Shown in pieces: positions 8,839 through 17,275 of a stretch of 64,000 nt of DNA. Made by a program: the position numbers and the translations under genes. This DNA is from Halobacillus litoralis (GTDB lineage: Bacteria > Bacillota > Bacilli > Bacillales > Halobacillaceae). The stretch lies in NCBI RefSeq assembly GCF_009856445.1, contig NZ_WMFA01000001.1, positions 372,001-436,000 of the forward strand. The letters are read 5' to 3'. The notes below the pieces were generated by a model that saw only the letters and a program-made list of their open reading frames with translations, was not told the DNA's origin and did no database searches. Position 1 is the first letter of the stretch. Every line of letters begins with the position of its first letter.

Positions 8839-9186
8839 ATGAAGAAATTTTTACTGTTCCTGGCTGGATTAGTCGCTCTTACTGTATTGCTTGTCAATTT
8901 AGGACCGATGATCCTCCTGGGTGTAAGTGTCTGGCTGTTGTACGTAGTGTTCAAACAGTTCATGAAAAGTGACTCTACGGCCGGAAAAATCGGATGGGTG
9001 GTTGTTGGATTGATCATCCTCAGTATAGCCGTCTCAAATGTCTATGCCGTCATTGGTGTCGCTGCTGCTTTTGCCCTTTACTGGATCTATAAGAATTGGA
9101 CAAGCAAAAGCGGATCGGTACATTCTACCAAGTCCGACGATCCTTTTACAAACTTCGAACGTCAATGGGCAGAAATGAACAAATAA
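8839..9186 (+). CDS. Small membrane protein heading the lia-type operon (LiaI/lmo0954-like)
   Basis: 115 residues: three hydrophobic segments (KFLLFLAGLVALTVLLVNL, MILLGVSVWLLYVVF, VVVGLIILSIAVSNVYAVIG) and a short hydrophilic tail ending FERQWAEMNK. AAGGAGGG lies 8 nt before ATG 8839; the open frame extends upstream to 8755, but no Shine-Dalgarno supports that start. It is followed 22 nt later by a PspA-family gene and then liaF, liaS and liaR. It therefore fills the LiaI position, and by family knowledge would be a membrane anchor for the PspA-like protein under envelope stress. The sequence itself is less conserved than its partners. Confidence 0.8.
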   Translation: MKKFLLFLAGLVALTVLLVNLGPMILLGVSVWLLYVVFKQFMKSDSTAGKIGWVVVGLIILSIAVSNVYAVIGVAAAFALYWIYKNWTSKSGSVHSTKSDDPFTNFERQWAEMNK

Positions 9187-9208
9187 ACTAAAGGAGAGAT
9201 ACACACTT

Positions 9209-9850
9209 ATGGCTAATTTATTTACAAGATTGAAAGATTCCATTACCGCAGACTTACATGAGGCGTTAGATCAAAAAGAACAAAAGAATCCGATCGCGAT
9301 GTTGAATCAGTATTTGCGTGAAAGTGAAAAAGAAACGGAGAAGGTTAGACAGCTTGTGGAACGGCAGTACCGATTGAAAGATGAGTTTTCCCGTGAGTTT
9401 CAAAAGGCACAGGATATGGCAGACAAGCGCAGGCGCCAGGCTGAAGTTGCTGAAAAAGCAGGGGAGTCCAACATGTATGAATTCGCCCTCAAAGAGCAGC
9501 AGGAATATGAGGCGAGAGCCGAACGCCTTCAAGCATCGAGAAGAGACAGCATCGAACAGCTGGAGGCACTTGAACGCAAATATGAAGAAATGAAACATAA
9601 ATTGAAGGACATGCATTTGAAGCGGATGGAATTGATGGGGCGTGAAAATACCGCTCGTGCTCATCACCGCATGAATCGTGTGATGGAGGACACAGCGGAC
9701 AAGCCTTATTCCAGATTTTCAGCAATGGACCGCTACATCGAGGATCTTGAGTACAAAGTGAACAGTGCCTATTACCATAATACGTTTGACAGCAAAATGG
9801 CCCACCTGGAAAAAGAAATGGAGAAGCGGGAGGAAGTACCCGCTAAATAG
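9209..9850 (+). CDS. liaH: PspA/IM30 family envelope-stress protein (LiaH-like)
   Basis: 213 residues, almost entirely alpha-helical coiled coil (EQKNPIAMLNQYLRESEKE, MADKRRRQAEVAEKAGE, ERKYEEMKHKLKDMHLKR). The start MANLFTRLKDSITADLHEAL is the amphipathic helix typical of PspA/LiaH. Family members oligomerise on the inner membrane face and protect it against cell-wall antibiotics. AAGGAGAG lies 10 nt upstream of the ATG. Second gene of the lia-type operon. Confidence 0.93.
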   Translation: MANLFTRLKDSITADLHEALDQKEQKNPIAMLNQYLRESEKETEKVRQLVERQYRLKDEFSREFQKAQDMADKRRRQAEVAEKAGESNMYEFALKEQQEYEARAERLQASRRDSIEQLEALERKYEEMKHKLKDMHLKRMELMGRENTARAHHRMNRVMEDTADKPYSRFSAMDRYIEDLEYKVNSAYYHNTFDSKMAHLEKEMEKREEVPAK

Positions 9851-9917
9851 AAAACATGGTATGATAAAGGCGTAGATTTCTGCGTCTTTATCGATTCAAG
9901 AGAGGGGGATGACCTTT

Positions 9918-10637
9918 ATGCTTAAAAAGCTTTCGACTGATACGATCAACACGATTTTAATCATTGGGGTGATCCTCCTCGTTGTAGAAATCGTCTTCTT
10001 CAACGGGGGACTTGTGTTTTCTCTCGTATTCTCCGGAGTCCTTATCTATATCGGGTGGAAAAACTATCGTCCATTATGGAGGAAAATCCTTTTCTGGATT
10101 GGATTGATCAGTTTAATCTTCACCGTATTAAGTATGATTGCTGTGAGGTTTCTCGTCATAGCACTCATTCTCATGTTCTTAAGAGATTACTTCAAATCAA
10201 GAGAAAAGCCGGAACACATCCAACCTGAGATCATTGATTACCACCAGGAAATGCCTGATCAGGAACCATTGCTAAGACAGAAGTTTTTTGGGGATGATGC
10301 TACACCGAAAACTTCTTATGAATGGAAGGATATCAACATTCATGGGGGGTTCGGAGACAGAATCGTGGATTTGAGCCAAACGGTTCTTCCTCACGATGAG
10401 GCCGTCATTTCTATACGCCAGTGGATTGGTAATCTCACCGTTTACATCCCTTATGAAGTAGAGGTAAGCATTCATCATAGTGCTCTCATTGGACGTGCTT
10501 CTATCTTCCAATATAAGAAATCGAACGTGCTCAACCAGGTTCTCTCCTATCAAACCGAAGGATACCGAAAACAAAAGCCACGCGTGAAAATTATCACGTC
10601 CATGGTGTCCGGAGAGCTTGAGGTGAAGCGCGTATGA
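9918..10637 (+). CDS. liaF: LiaF-like cell-wall-antibiotic response membrane protein
   Basis: About 239 residues. Three to four membrane segments fill the first 90 residues (TILIIGVILLVVEIVFF onwards), followed by a soluble DUF2154-type domain (HGGFGDRIVDLSQTVLP, ISIRQWIGNLTVYIPYEVEV). LiaF inhibits the LiaRS two-component system in the absence of envelope stress. GAGGGGG at 9902-9908 fits ATG 9918 (9 nt); the in-frame ATG at 9909 abuts it. The stop overlaps the liaS start by 4 nt (ATGA), implying translational coupling. Confidence 0.92.
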   Translation: MLKKLSTDTINTILIIGVILLVVEIVFFNGGLVFSLVFSGVLIYIGWKNYRPLWRKILFWIGLISLIFTVLSMIAVRFLVIALILMFLRDYFKSREKPEHIQPEIIDYHQEMPDQEPLLRQKFFGDDATPKTSYEWKDINIHGGFGDRIVDLSQTVLPHDEAVISIRQWIGNLTVYIPYEVEVSIHHSALIGRASIFQYKKSNVLNQVLSYQTEGYRKQKPRVKIITSMVSGELEVKRV

Positions 10638-11674
10638 ATGTATGGCAGAGACAATTGTTGTCAGGTACGCTGACTTTTATGGGATTCACCATTCTGTTGT
10701 TGGCCATTACGTTCTATGCCTTTCCTTTCGGCTCGTGGGGGGATCTCCTGGAAAGAGAGGTTTTTGATCTTCCTTATATTTTCTTTGTTTTGTTCATTTC
10801 TTTATCTTTTGGGTTTGTATTCGGCGTCATCCAGGGATGGTTTTGGAGGAGACAGCTATACACTATCGAACACCGTGTCTCTGAGTTGACGAAGGGGAAT
10901 GAGCTTTCGGAAGAAGAGGTTGATTTGAAAGAGATGGAGCAGATCGACCTAGCTCTTAAACAATTGGAAGAAAAAATGACCAAACAAACAGAGCTTGCTC
11001 AACGAATGGTTACAGAAAGAGCTGAAGAACGTGAGAAAAGTCTGCAGGAAGTAGTAATTCAGGAAAGGAACCGGCTTGCAAGAGAGCTTCATGATTCCGT
11101 CAGTCAGCAATTATTTGCAGCTTCGATGATGATGTCTGCGATAAATGAAACCGATTCGGATGATTGGCAGGCCACCAGAAAACAAATGCAGATGGTCGAA
11201 CGCATGATTCATCAGTCTCAGCTTGAAATGAGAGCGCTGCTCCTTCATTTAAGACCTGTAGCTCTCAAGGATAAGTCCTTGTCAGAAGGAGCAGAGGAAC
11301 TGCTTTATGAACTCACACAAAAAGTACCAATGGAAATTGAGTGGTCTGTAGAACCTTTGAATCTTGAAAAAGGGATTGAAGATCAGCTTTTCCGGATACT
11401 CCAAGAATCGGTATCAAACACCTTAAGACATGCGAAGGCTCATTCGCTGAATGTCATGCTGATTGAAAGGGACCATAACGTCATCCTGCGTATCGTGGAT
11501 GATGGCATCGGTTTTGATGTAGAAGAAGCGAAGACCAGTTCATATGGCTTGCAGAACATGCAGGAGCGGGCGTTTGAAGTTGGAGGAACATTAAAGATTG
11601 TAAGCGTGAAGGAACAGGGCACCCGGTTAGAGGTGAAAGTTCCCCATCGGATTAAAGGAGGCGAAGAGGGATGA
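10634..11674 (+). CDS. liaS: LiaS-like sensor histidine kinase
   Basis: 346 residues. Two N-terminal membrane helices (about 10-30 and 48-68) flank a very short external loop, as in intramembrane-sensing kinases. A HAMP-like linker precedes a HisKA_3 dimerisation domain with phospho-acceptor His in RLARELHDSVSQQLF, then an HATPase domain (LQESVSNTLRHAKA, DDGIGF, GLQNMQERA). It phosphorylates LiaR in response to cell-envelope damage. Overlaps liaF upstream and liaR downstream by 4 nt each. Confidence 0.94.
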   Translation: MNVWQRQLLSGTLTFMGFTILLLAITFYAFPFGSWGDLLEREVFDLPYIFFVLFISLSFGFVFGVIQGWFWRRQLYTIEHRVSELTKGNELSEEEVDLKEMEQIDLALKQLEEKMTKQTELAQRMVTERAEEREKSLQEVVIQERNRLARELHDSVSQQLFAASMMMSAINETDSDDWQATRKQMQMVERMIHQSQLEMRALLLHLRPVALKDKSLSEGAEELLYELTQKVPMEIEWSVEPLNLEKGIEDQLFRILQESVSNTLRHAKAHSLNVMLIERDHNVILRIVDDGIGFDVEEAKTSSYGLQNMQERAFEVGGTLKIVSVKEQGTRLEVKVPHRIKGGEEG

Positions 11675-12303
11675 TTACTGTATTATTTGCTGACGACCAT
11701 GAAATGGTGCGCATCGGCGTCTCAGCCTATTTGTCGGCACAGCCGGATATCGAAGTTGTTGCGGAAGCAGACGATGGAAAGGCAGCCGTAGACCTTGCAT
11801 TGGAACATCGTCCTGATATTATCTTGATGGACTTAGTCATGGATGAAATGGATGGTATCGAAGCAACAAAACGAATAACTGGAGAATGGCCGGAGGCAAA
11901 AGTCATTATCGTCACGAGTTTTCTGGATGATGAAAAAGTGTACCCGGCACTCGAAGCCGGAGCGACGAGTTATATGCTCAAAACGTCAAAAGCCGAAGAA
12001 ATTGCCAAAGCCATTCGTTCTACATACGCAGGCCAGTCCATCCTAGAACCTGAAGTGACAGGTAAAATCATGACAAAAATGCGTACTCCGGATGGAGCAG
12101 AACTTCACGATCAGCTGACAGGAAGGGAGAAAGAAGTTCTTCTTCTAATGGCGGAAGGCAAGACTAACCAGGAAATCTCAGATCAATTGTTCATTGCTCT
12201 GAAAACCGTAAAAGTACACGTAAGCAATATCCTTGGGAAACTCCAAGTTTCTGACCGTACACAGGCAGTAATCTATGCCTTCAAACATGATTTAATTCAA
12301 TAA
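11671..12303 (+). CDS. liaR: LiaR-like NarL/LuxR-family response regulator
   Basis: 210 residues. Receiver domain with acidic pocket FADDHE, phospho-acceptor Asp in IILMDLVMDEMDG and Lys in MLKTSKAEE, then a LuxR-type helix-turn-helix (LTGREKEVLLLMAEGKTNQE, KTVKVHVSNILGKL). By homology it activates the upstream lia promoter. Last gene of the operon; a terminator overlaps the stop codon. Relative to Bacillus subtilis liaIHGFSR this operon lacks liaG. Confidence 0.94.
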   Translation: MITVLFADDHEMVRIGVSAYLSAQPDIEVVAEADDGKAAVDLALEHRPDIILMDLVMDEMDGIEATKRITGEWPEAKVIIVTSFLDDEKVYPALEAGATSYMLKTSKAEEIAKAIRSTYAGQSILEPEVTGKIMTKMRTPDGAELHDQLTGREKEVLLLMAEGKTNQEISDQLFIALKTVKVHVSNILGKLQVSDRTQAVIYAFKHDLIQ

Positions 12304-12335
12304 AACCTCGACCATAAAACGGTCGAGGTTTTTTG
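12302..12335 (+). terminator. Terminator of the lia-type operon
   Basis: AACCTCGACC / GGTCGAGGTT stem followed by TTTTTGG. Confidence 0.9.
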
Positions 12336-12379
12336 GATATATTGTTGATTCCCTCATATGAATTAAATGCTTGTTCAAC

Positions 12380-12590
12380 TATGGCAGGGTTGTTGAATAC
12401 CCAGTTCTAGACTCACCGGTGTTCGTTTGCTTAGGGTGCTGTGAAGTTACTCACTTTCCTGTGGGGAGTGTGGAACTTCCTCGGGCTACGTCCTGCGGGA
12501 TCTTGCCGATCTCTTATCCACCACGGGAGTCTCGCAGCTTCCCAACCAACTCATAGAAAACGAACTCGAAACGCAGTCTTTAAGAATAGA
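12380..12590. repeat. Dispersed palindromic element, copy 1 (single, degenerate)
   Basis: A single copy of the GC-rich intergenic element described under the 50-kb pair. It contains CTCACTTTCCTGTGGGGAG, CTTCCTCGGGCTACGTCCTG and CGGGAGTCTCGCAGCTTCCC in the same order as the other forward copies. The outer ends ATGGCAGGGTTGTTGAATAC and ACTCGAAACGCAGTCTTTAA are diverged. It fills much of the 574-bp gap between liaR and rpiA. Confidence 0.75.
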
Positions 12591-12618
12591 GAGCTAATAT
12601 GGAGAAGTGTCTTCGGGT

Positions 12619-12699
12619 TTATTGGTTTAATGTGACGAGTACGATGGCGGTGATGAGGATGAGATAGAAGATGAACAACTTCCAGTACACTTGTTTCAA
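12619..12699 (-). CDS. Possible 26-residue single-span membrane peptide
   Basis: A short frame from TTG 12699 (or ATG 12705) to TAA 12619 encodes one basic-flanked hydrophobic helix: MKQVYWKLFIFYLILITAIV followed by LVTLNQ. AAGGGG at 12706-12711 lies 6 nt before the TTG but abuts the ATG, so TTG is preferred. The composition (Lys at the start, uninterrupted hydrophobic core, polar end) is what a real small membrane peptide looks like, but nothing else supports it. Divergent from rpiA. Confidence 0.35.
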   Translation of the reverse strand: MKQVYWKLFIFYLILITAIVLVTLNQ

Positions 12700-12877
12700 T
12701 GCCATCCCCTTCTTTCTGTGGAACAATGGATTACCTTATATTTATGTGAAGAGAACGTTAAGAATGACAAAGTTTTGTTGTGGGAAAAGGAAGCGGCTTC
12801 TTCATCTGATACACTTTGTTTACCACCCATGCTTGTTTTTTTATCATTCGGGAATACCAAAGGAAGAGGTGATATCT

Positions 12878-13576
12878 GTGAAGTGGAAGAATAATCTAGC
12901 TGGTCAGCCGGTCTGGTCAGGAGAAATTTCAAATCGCGACCGAAAAGAAAAAGTCGCTCAACAAGTAAGTCGCTATGTGAAAGACGGAGATGTCATCGGC
13001 ATCGGCTCAGGGTCGACATCTTTTCTTGCCCTCGAAAAGATTGCGGAAAGAGTGGAAAAGGAAAAGCTGGAGATTCTCGCTGTTCCTACTTCTAAAGAGG
13101 CAGAAATGAACTGCAGCTATTATGGACTGACCACAACTTCTCTTCTTAATCATCAACCCGATTGGGGGTTTGATGGGGCAGATGAGGTGGATGGAGCACA
13201 ACGCCTCATTAAAGGAAGAGGGGGCGCTCTTTTTGCCGAGAAGCTCGTAATGGCAAGCGCTGCAAAAACGTATATTTTAGTAGACGAAAGCAAGCATGTG
13301 GAAAGGCTTGGGGAGAAGTTTGCCGTTCCATTGGAAGTGGACCCGCGAGCCATTCATCTTGTAGAAACAGCTCTTCAACATTTTGAGTGTCATGACATCC
13401 AGCTGCGTATGGCGGCAGCGAAGGACGGCCCGGTTCTGACCGAAGCTGGCAATGTGCTCATAGACGTAAGGTTTCATGATATACACGATACGTTGGAAAA
13501 AGAGTTGAGTGCGATTCCAGGTGTCATAGAAACAGGGCTTTTCATTGGGTATTCCGTGGAAATTTTAACAGTATGA
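12878..13576 (+). CDS. rpiA: Ribose-5-phosphate isomerase A
   Basis: 232 residues from GTG 12878. Motifs: GIGSGSTSFLAL (phosphate-binding loop), DGADEVD (catalytic Asp region) and KGRGGALFAEK. The enzyme interconverts ribose-5-phosphate and ribulose-5-phosphate in the pentose phosphate pathway in the cytoplasm. The open frame extends upstream to 12671, but that would add 69 residues foreign to RpiA; AGAGGTG lies about 7 nt before the GTG, and the resulting length is normal for the family. Confidence 0.95.
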   Translation: MKWKNNLAGQPVWSGEISNRDRKEKVAQQVSRYVKDGDVIGIGSGSTSFLALEKIAERVEKEKLEILAVPTSKEAEMNCSYYGLTTTSLLNHQPDWGFDGADEVDGAQRLIKGRGGALFAEKLVMASAAKTYILVDESKHVERLGEKFAVPLEVDPRAIHLVETALQHFECHDIQLRMAAAKDGPVLTEAGNVLIDVRFHDIHDTLEKELSAIPGVIETGLFIGYSVEILTV

Positions 13577-13658
13577 CGCCCATTTTACTTATATTTATTG
13601 GTACATCGTAATACTTTTTCTATAATAGTAGTAAATCCTTATTCAAAGGGGAATCATT

Positions 13659-15185
13659 ATGGGACTGCCAAACAGGATTGCTTACCAGGATCAACGATAC
13701 CCGTATGTAGTACTTGCGCCGATCGGAAAGAAGAACAAACAAATCCGGTCGATCGGACATAAATTTGAACGGGGGTTATTATCCAGGCTTAATGACGCAA
13801 TCGTGGACCAAATCAACGACAAAGCTCTTGATGTAGCGAATATTCGCCCCTACCTGGGGTTATCAGGAAGAGCTGTCCTGCCGGTTTCTTTTGAAAAAGA
13901 AGAAACGATCCACCCACATTTGTTGCGCCCAGAATTGTTTTTATGGAGGTCCTTGTCTGAAGAACATGGACTACCTTTAAAAGAAGAGTATTTATACAGT
14001 ACAGATTTTACTCAACTCACCTCGGAACAACTTTATGAACATGTCGGGGAAGTACTTGAGGATTATCTGTTTTTATCACATATAAGTGAATACGACCGTA
14101 AGCACTGGATCGATAAAATATCGGCTGCTTTTCATAATCACCCGTTCGTACGATTATTCCATGAAAAAAGGGAGGTCATCGATGCGGTTGAAGTCATGAA
14201 TCAATCCGCTCTCATCTCGGTTCTTAATTACCCTGAGGATGTGGCATATTGGCGCCACAGAGTCAGCATCGTCATGCGTCCATTCCGAACTTTACCTGCT
14301 GATTGGCTGGAAGGCAGGGAAGGAAGCTGTTCACACCAAAAATCACTCACCTTTCTTTCAAAGGAGCGATGCATCTGCTGTTCTTGCGAAAGATGTGACT
14401 ATACTCTGCTTTATTATCTGGATGAAGATCGAGTGGCTCTTGAAGAGGAGTTCGATGTGGAGCGAGCGACGAAACGAGTCATAACGATTGAGAAGCAATT
14501 CAATGAAATTGCAGATCAGAACCAGCGCCTCCTGGAACAGCTGCTTCAATTACGGGGATTGAAAAAACAATTGACTGTCGCCAGAAAAACGTTGGATGAA
14601 AGTCTGGAGGTTGTTAAACAGATTCACCGTTATCAGCGTAAAGCAGATGATATGGAATCGCATCCACTCCTCTACATGTATGATAAATTAAATCGGAGCA
14701 GGATTCCGGAACGTACGACGGAATCGGAGCTGTTGTGGCTTTCCGAGATAGAGCTCGATGACGTTCGCATGTTGAAAGAACTACGTGATTGGCAAAAGAT
14801 TGTTCCGGAAAATGTTTACCCGATGACAAGCCATGTATTGGAAGAGTTGAAAAATAAGTTGAGTGAGGTTCGGTATGAAGAGAATGATGTGATCATTACT
14901 GTCAAAGGAAGATCGCTGACGTATGCAGAAACTCAACAAGTGCTTGACTTGATCTATTATTACGGAACAGATTACCCGGCTCATACCTTGGTACAAGTGC
15001 TTGCTGGAAAGGCGACTAATAAGCTTAGACAGCTCCGCCTGCATGAAACACGTTGGTTTGGTATTCTTTCAAGTTGGCCTGAAAAACATATTCAAAAACT
15101 TTTCAACCAGCTTGAAAAACAAGGATGGCTGATGAAACAGCAAAAAGGCTATTCCATTAGCGACTATGCAGAAGAAGTCATGTAA
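13659..15185 (+). CDS. Free-standing RQC-like winged-helix protein (RQC-minor type) with Cys cluster
   Basis: 508 residues, no enzyme motif seen. A cysteine-rich knuckle at about residues 224-248 (GSCSHQ, ERCICCSCERC) probably binds zinc. A helical, coiled-coil-like stretch follows (about 265-330). The C-terminal 75 residues (YPAHTLVQVLAGKATNKLRQ, GILSSWPEKHIQKLFNQLEK, QGWLMKQQKGYSIS) resemble the RQC winged helix of RecQ helicases, which binds DNA duplex ends. I recognise it as the type annotated RQC-minor DNA-binding protein in Bacillaceae, with no helicase attached. Role unknown; DNA binding is inferred. Confidence 0.65.
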   Translation: MGLPNRIAYQDQRYPYVVLAPIGKKNKQIRSIGHKFERGLLSRLNDAIVDQINDKALDVANIRPYLGLSGRAVLPVSFEKEETIHPHLLRPELFLWRSLSEEHGLPLKEEYLYSTDFTQLTSEQLYEHVGEVLEDYLFLSHISEYDRKHWIDKISAAFHNHPFVRLFHEKREVIDAVEVMNQSALISVLNYPEDVAYWRHRVSIVMRPFRTLPADWLEGREGSCSHQKSLTFLSKERCICCSCERCDYTLLYYLDEDRVALEEEFDVERATKRVITIEKQFNEIADQNQRLLEQLLQLRGLKKQLTVARKTLDESLEVVKQIHRYQRKADDMESHPLLYMYDKLNRSRIPERTTESELLWLSEIELDDVRMLKELRDWQKIVPENVYPMTSHVLEELKNKLSEVRYEENDVIITVKGRSLTYAETQQVLDLIYYYGTDYPAHTLVQVLAGKATNKLRQLRLHETRWFGILSSWPEKHIQKLFNQLEKQGWLMKQQKGYSISDYAEEVM

Positions 15186-15305
15186 TTGACTTTTGTAAGT
15201 GAACCTTTTAGCGGGGGATGTCAAAAGAATACACCCGGGCATAACACAAATAAAAGGTGACAAAAGCTTATGCAACTTCCTCTCGATTTCACACATACAA
15301 TCATA

Positions 15306-15337
15306 AAGACCTGCTGAAGGGCAGGTCTTATTTCTTT
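15306..15337 (+). terminator. Terminator-like hairpin downstream of the RQC-like gene
   Basis: Perfect 9-bp stem AAGACCTGC / GCAGGTCTT with a 6-nt loop, then ATTTCTTTT. It lies 120 bp after the stop codon. The rest of the 371-bp gap (15186-15556) holds the cre/promoter region below and otherwise nothing clear. Confidence 0.75.
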
Positions 15338-15346
15338 TAGGTATCA

Positions 15347-15372
15347 TAGAAAGCGGTTACTTATGCTATAAT
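15347..15372 (+). promoter_or_regulatory. Candidate promoter with overlapping cre-like site upstream of DUF4166-kynA
   Basis: TAGAAAGCGGTTACTT at 15347-15362 matches 14 of 16 positions of the CcpA cre consensus WTGNAARCGNWWWCAW. It directly precedes an extended -10, TGCTATAAT (TATAAT at 15367-15372). No good -35 is seen. If the site works, the operon would be subject to carbon catabolite control. Long leader (about 180 nt) to the first gene. Confidence 0.4.
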
Positions 15373-15556
15373 GCCATTACATACATCAAAGGAAATAGGT
15401 TACTAAATAAAACCATATTCTGTTTTGGAACATTTCATACCTTTTTTATTAATCCTGTTTAAATATGGAGTATTACATAAAGAGTAAAGGACAAACATTC
15501 ATAACCATCCACAATGAAGCAAGGATGGAAACCTGTTTTGGAGAGGAGTTTTTTTC

Positions 15557-16201
15557 ATGAAATCGATTTTTCATCGCGCGCTAGGTGAGCAATTCCATAA
15601 TCTTCAGCCGGAGCTTCAAAAGAAGTACGGATTGACGAGCAAACAAAATCTAATGATTCTTGGACAAGGAAGAATGACTGAAATCAGAGGAACCCATCCA
15701 TTGCTGCGCCCTTTTCTTCAAGTGGGAACAAAAGATCATCTTGTGTTCGCAGAACGAGGAAAGGACGTGCCGTTCACTCTTGAGAATTATATCTATGAAG
15801 ATGAAAGAGGACGTGAGACGATCAGTTGGATTCGGAGGTTCTTCTTTCCTTACTCTATTCGAGGTTTTGATGCAGCGATGCGATTTGATGAAGAGAAAGG
15901 TTGTATCGTTGATGATCTTGGAAAGTCAGGCCTCTTACAAACCGAGCTGGATCTCCATGTCACAGCGGAAGGCGGGCTCTATATGGAGTCAAAAGCAATG
16001 AATGTAGATGGACTCTTGTCCATGACGAATCCGACAACCAGCGTGTACGAACATTATGATGAAGAGGAAGGTGCTTTTCGGGTTCATGTACATGCAGAGC
16101 ATCCACTCTTAGGAACGCTTCTTATGTATGAAGGAACAGTTCATACGGAATTTTTACCGATGACTTTTAACAACATTCCTGAACGCGGCGTTTTGGACTG
16201 A
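15557..16201 (+). CDS. DUF4166 domain protein
   Basis: 214 residues matching the DUF4166 family ([45 protein letters not shown]). No signal peptide, no membrane segment and no recognisable active site; family function is not known to me. GAGAGGAG precedes the ATG. The kynA start lies 13 nt after its stop with a strong Shine-Dalgarno, so the two are very probably co-transcribed, but a role in tryptophan breakdown is only suggested by position. Confidence 0.8.
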   Translation: MKSIFHRALGEQFHNLQPELQKKYGLTSKQNLMILGQGRMTEIRGTHPLLRPFLQVGTKDHLVFAERGKDVPFTLENYIYEDERGRETISWIRRFFFPYSIRGFDAAMRFDEEKGCIVDDLGKSGLLQTELDLHVTAEGGLYMESKAMNVDGLLSMTNPTTSVYEHYDEEEGAFRVHVHAEHPLLGTLLMYEGTVHTEFLPMTFNNIPERGVLD

Positions 16202-16214
16202 AGGAGGGACATCA

Positions 16215-17051
16215 GTGACTAACCATAAAAAAGATGGCAACGAGAACATCCATACTGATTTCTCAAGCCGGATGACCTACGGGGAATATTTGAACTTGAA
16301 TGAGCTGCTATCTGCGCAAAATCGTCTATCCTCACATCATGATGAAATGCTCTTTATTATCATTCATCAAGTCAGTGAACTGTGGATGAAATTAACTTTA
16401 CACGAACTTCACGCAGCGATAGAAGCCATCAGAGAAAATCAAATGCAGTCGGCATTTAAGATGCTGGCACGCGTTTCAAGCATACAGAAACAAATCATTC
16501 AAGCGTGGGATGTGCTATCAACATTGACCCCGTCCGAATATATGGAATTCCGTGATCAGCTTGGACAGGCTTCCGGCTTCCAATCCTATCAGTATAGGAT
16601 GATTGAATTTGCACTGGGGTATAAAACGCCTCACGTGTTGAAGATCTACGAAAAAGACCCTGAGCTGCACCAGCGGCTTGAAACGGCTTATCGTGCACCA
16701 AGCCTTTACGATGCTGCTATTGAGAAGCTATCCGATTCAGGTTTTCATATATCTGAAAACCTGTTGGACCGGGATTACACACAACTGTATGAAAAAGACT
16801 CCAGCGTAGAAGCTGCCTGGACGAATGTCTATAAAAATGTGGAACAGTATTGGGACCTGTACCAATTAGGGGAGAAGCTTGTGGACATCGAGGACAGTCT
16901 CCAACAATGGCGTTTCCGTCATATGAAAACAGTCGAACGAATCATAGGACATAAAAAAGGCACAGGTGGCTCCTCGGGCGTCGGCTACTTAAAAAAAGTA
17001 CTCGACCACCGCTTCTTTCCAGAGCTATGGGACGTCCGCACCAACATTTAG
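16215..17051 (+). CDS. kynA: Tryptophan 2,3-dioxygenase
   Basis: 278 residues from GTG 16215 (AAGGAGGG 6 nt upstream). Family signatures: [11 protein letters not shown], the haem/substrate region [20 protein letters not shown] and the C-terminal [20 protein letters not shown]. This haem enzyme oxidises L-tryptophan to N-formylkynurenine, the first step of the kynurenine pathway. The next enzymes, KynB and KynU, are encoded about 43 kb away near 60 kb, so the pathway is split across two loci. Followed by a terminator. Confidence 0.96.
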   Translation: MTNHKKDGNENIHTDFSSRMTYGEYLNLNELLSAQNRLSSHHDEMLFIIIHQVSELWMKLTLHELHAAIEAIRENQMQSAFKMLARVSSIQKQIIQAWDVLSTLTPSEYMEFRDQLGQASGFQSYQYRMIEFALGYKTPHVLKIYEKDPELHQRLETAYRAPSLYDAAIEKLSDSGFHISENLLDRDYTQLYEKDSSVEAAWTNVYKNVEQYWDLYQLGEKLVDIEDSLQQWRFRHMKTVERIIGHKKGTGGSSGVGYLKKVLDHRFFPELWDVRTNI

Positions 17052-17080
17052 AACTTTCCTTATGGGAAAGTTCTTTTTTT
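17051..17080 (+). terminator. Terminator of DUF4166-kynA
   Basis: GAACTTTCC / GGAAAGTTC stem followed by seven T, starting on the last base of kynA. Confidence 0.9.
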
Positions 17081-17095
17081 ATTCCGCTATATTAT

Positions 17096-17150
17096 CCTCC
17101 GCAGCCCCAACCCACTACACAAACGTCTCGAAACTGAACCTTCAAGAATA
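17096..17150. repeat. Dispersed palindromic element, truncated remnant
   Basis: Only the end of the element remains: TCCGCAGCCCCAACCCACTA, then GTCTCGAAACTGAACCTTCA. It matches the right-hand end of the reverse-orientation copies at 22.6 and 50.5 kb. Confidence 0.7.
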
Positions 17151-17275
17151 AGGAGTGTTTACGAAAAAAGGGTTTGTTGAATTAATTTAATTTACTGAAT
17201 ATATCGAAGTTATTAAGTCATTGTTACATTTGTGTTACAATAGATTGTGTGACTATGAGATAAAGAGGGAAAAGC

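Noticed and set aside
12671-12877. 69-residue N-terminal extension of RpiA
   Set aside because: No ribosome site at 12671, no family match, and a good GTG with AGAGGTG lies at 12878.
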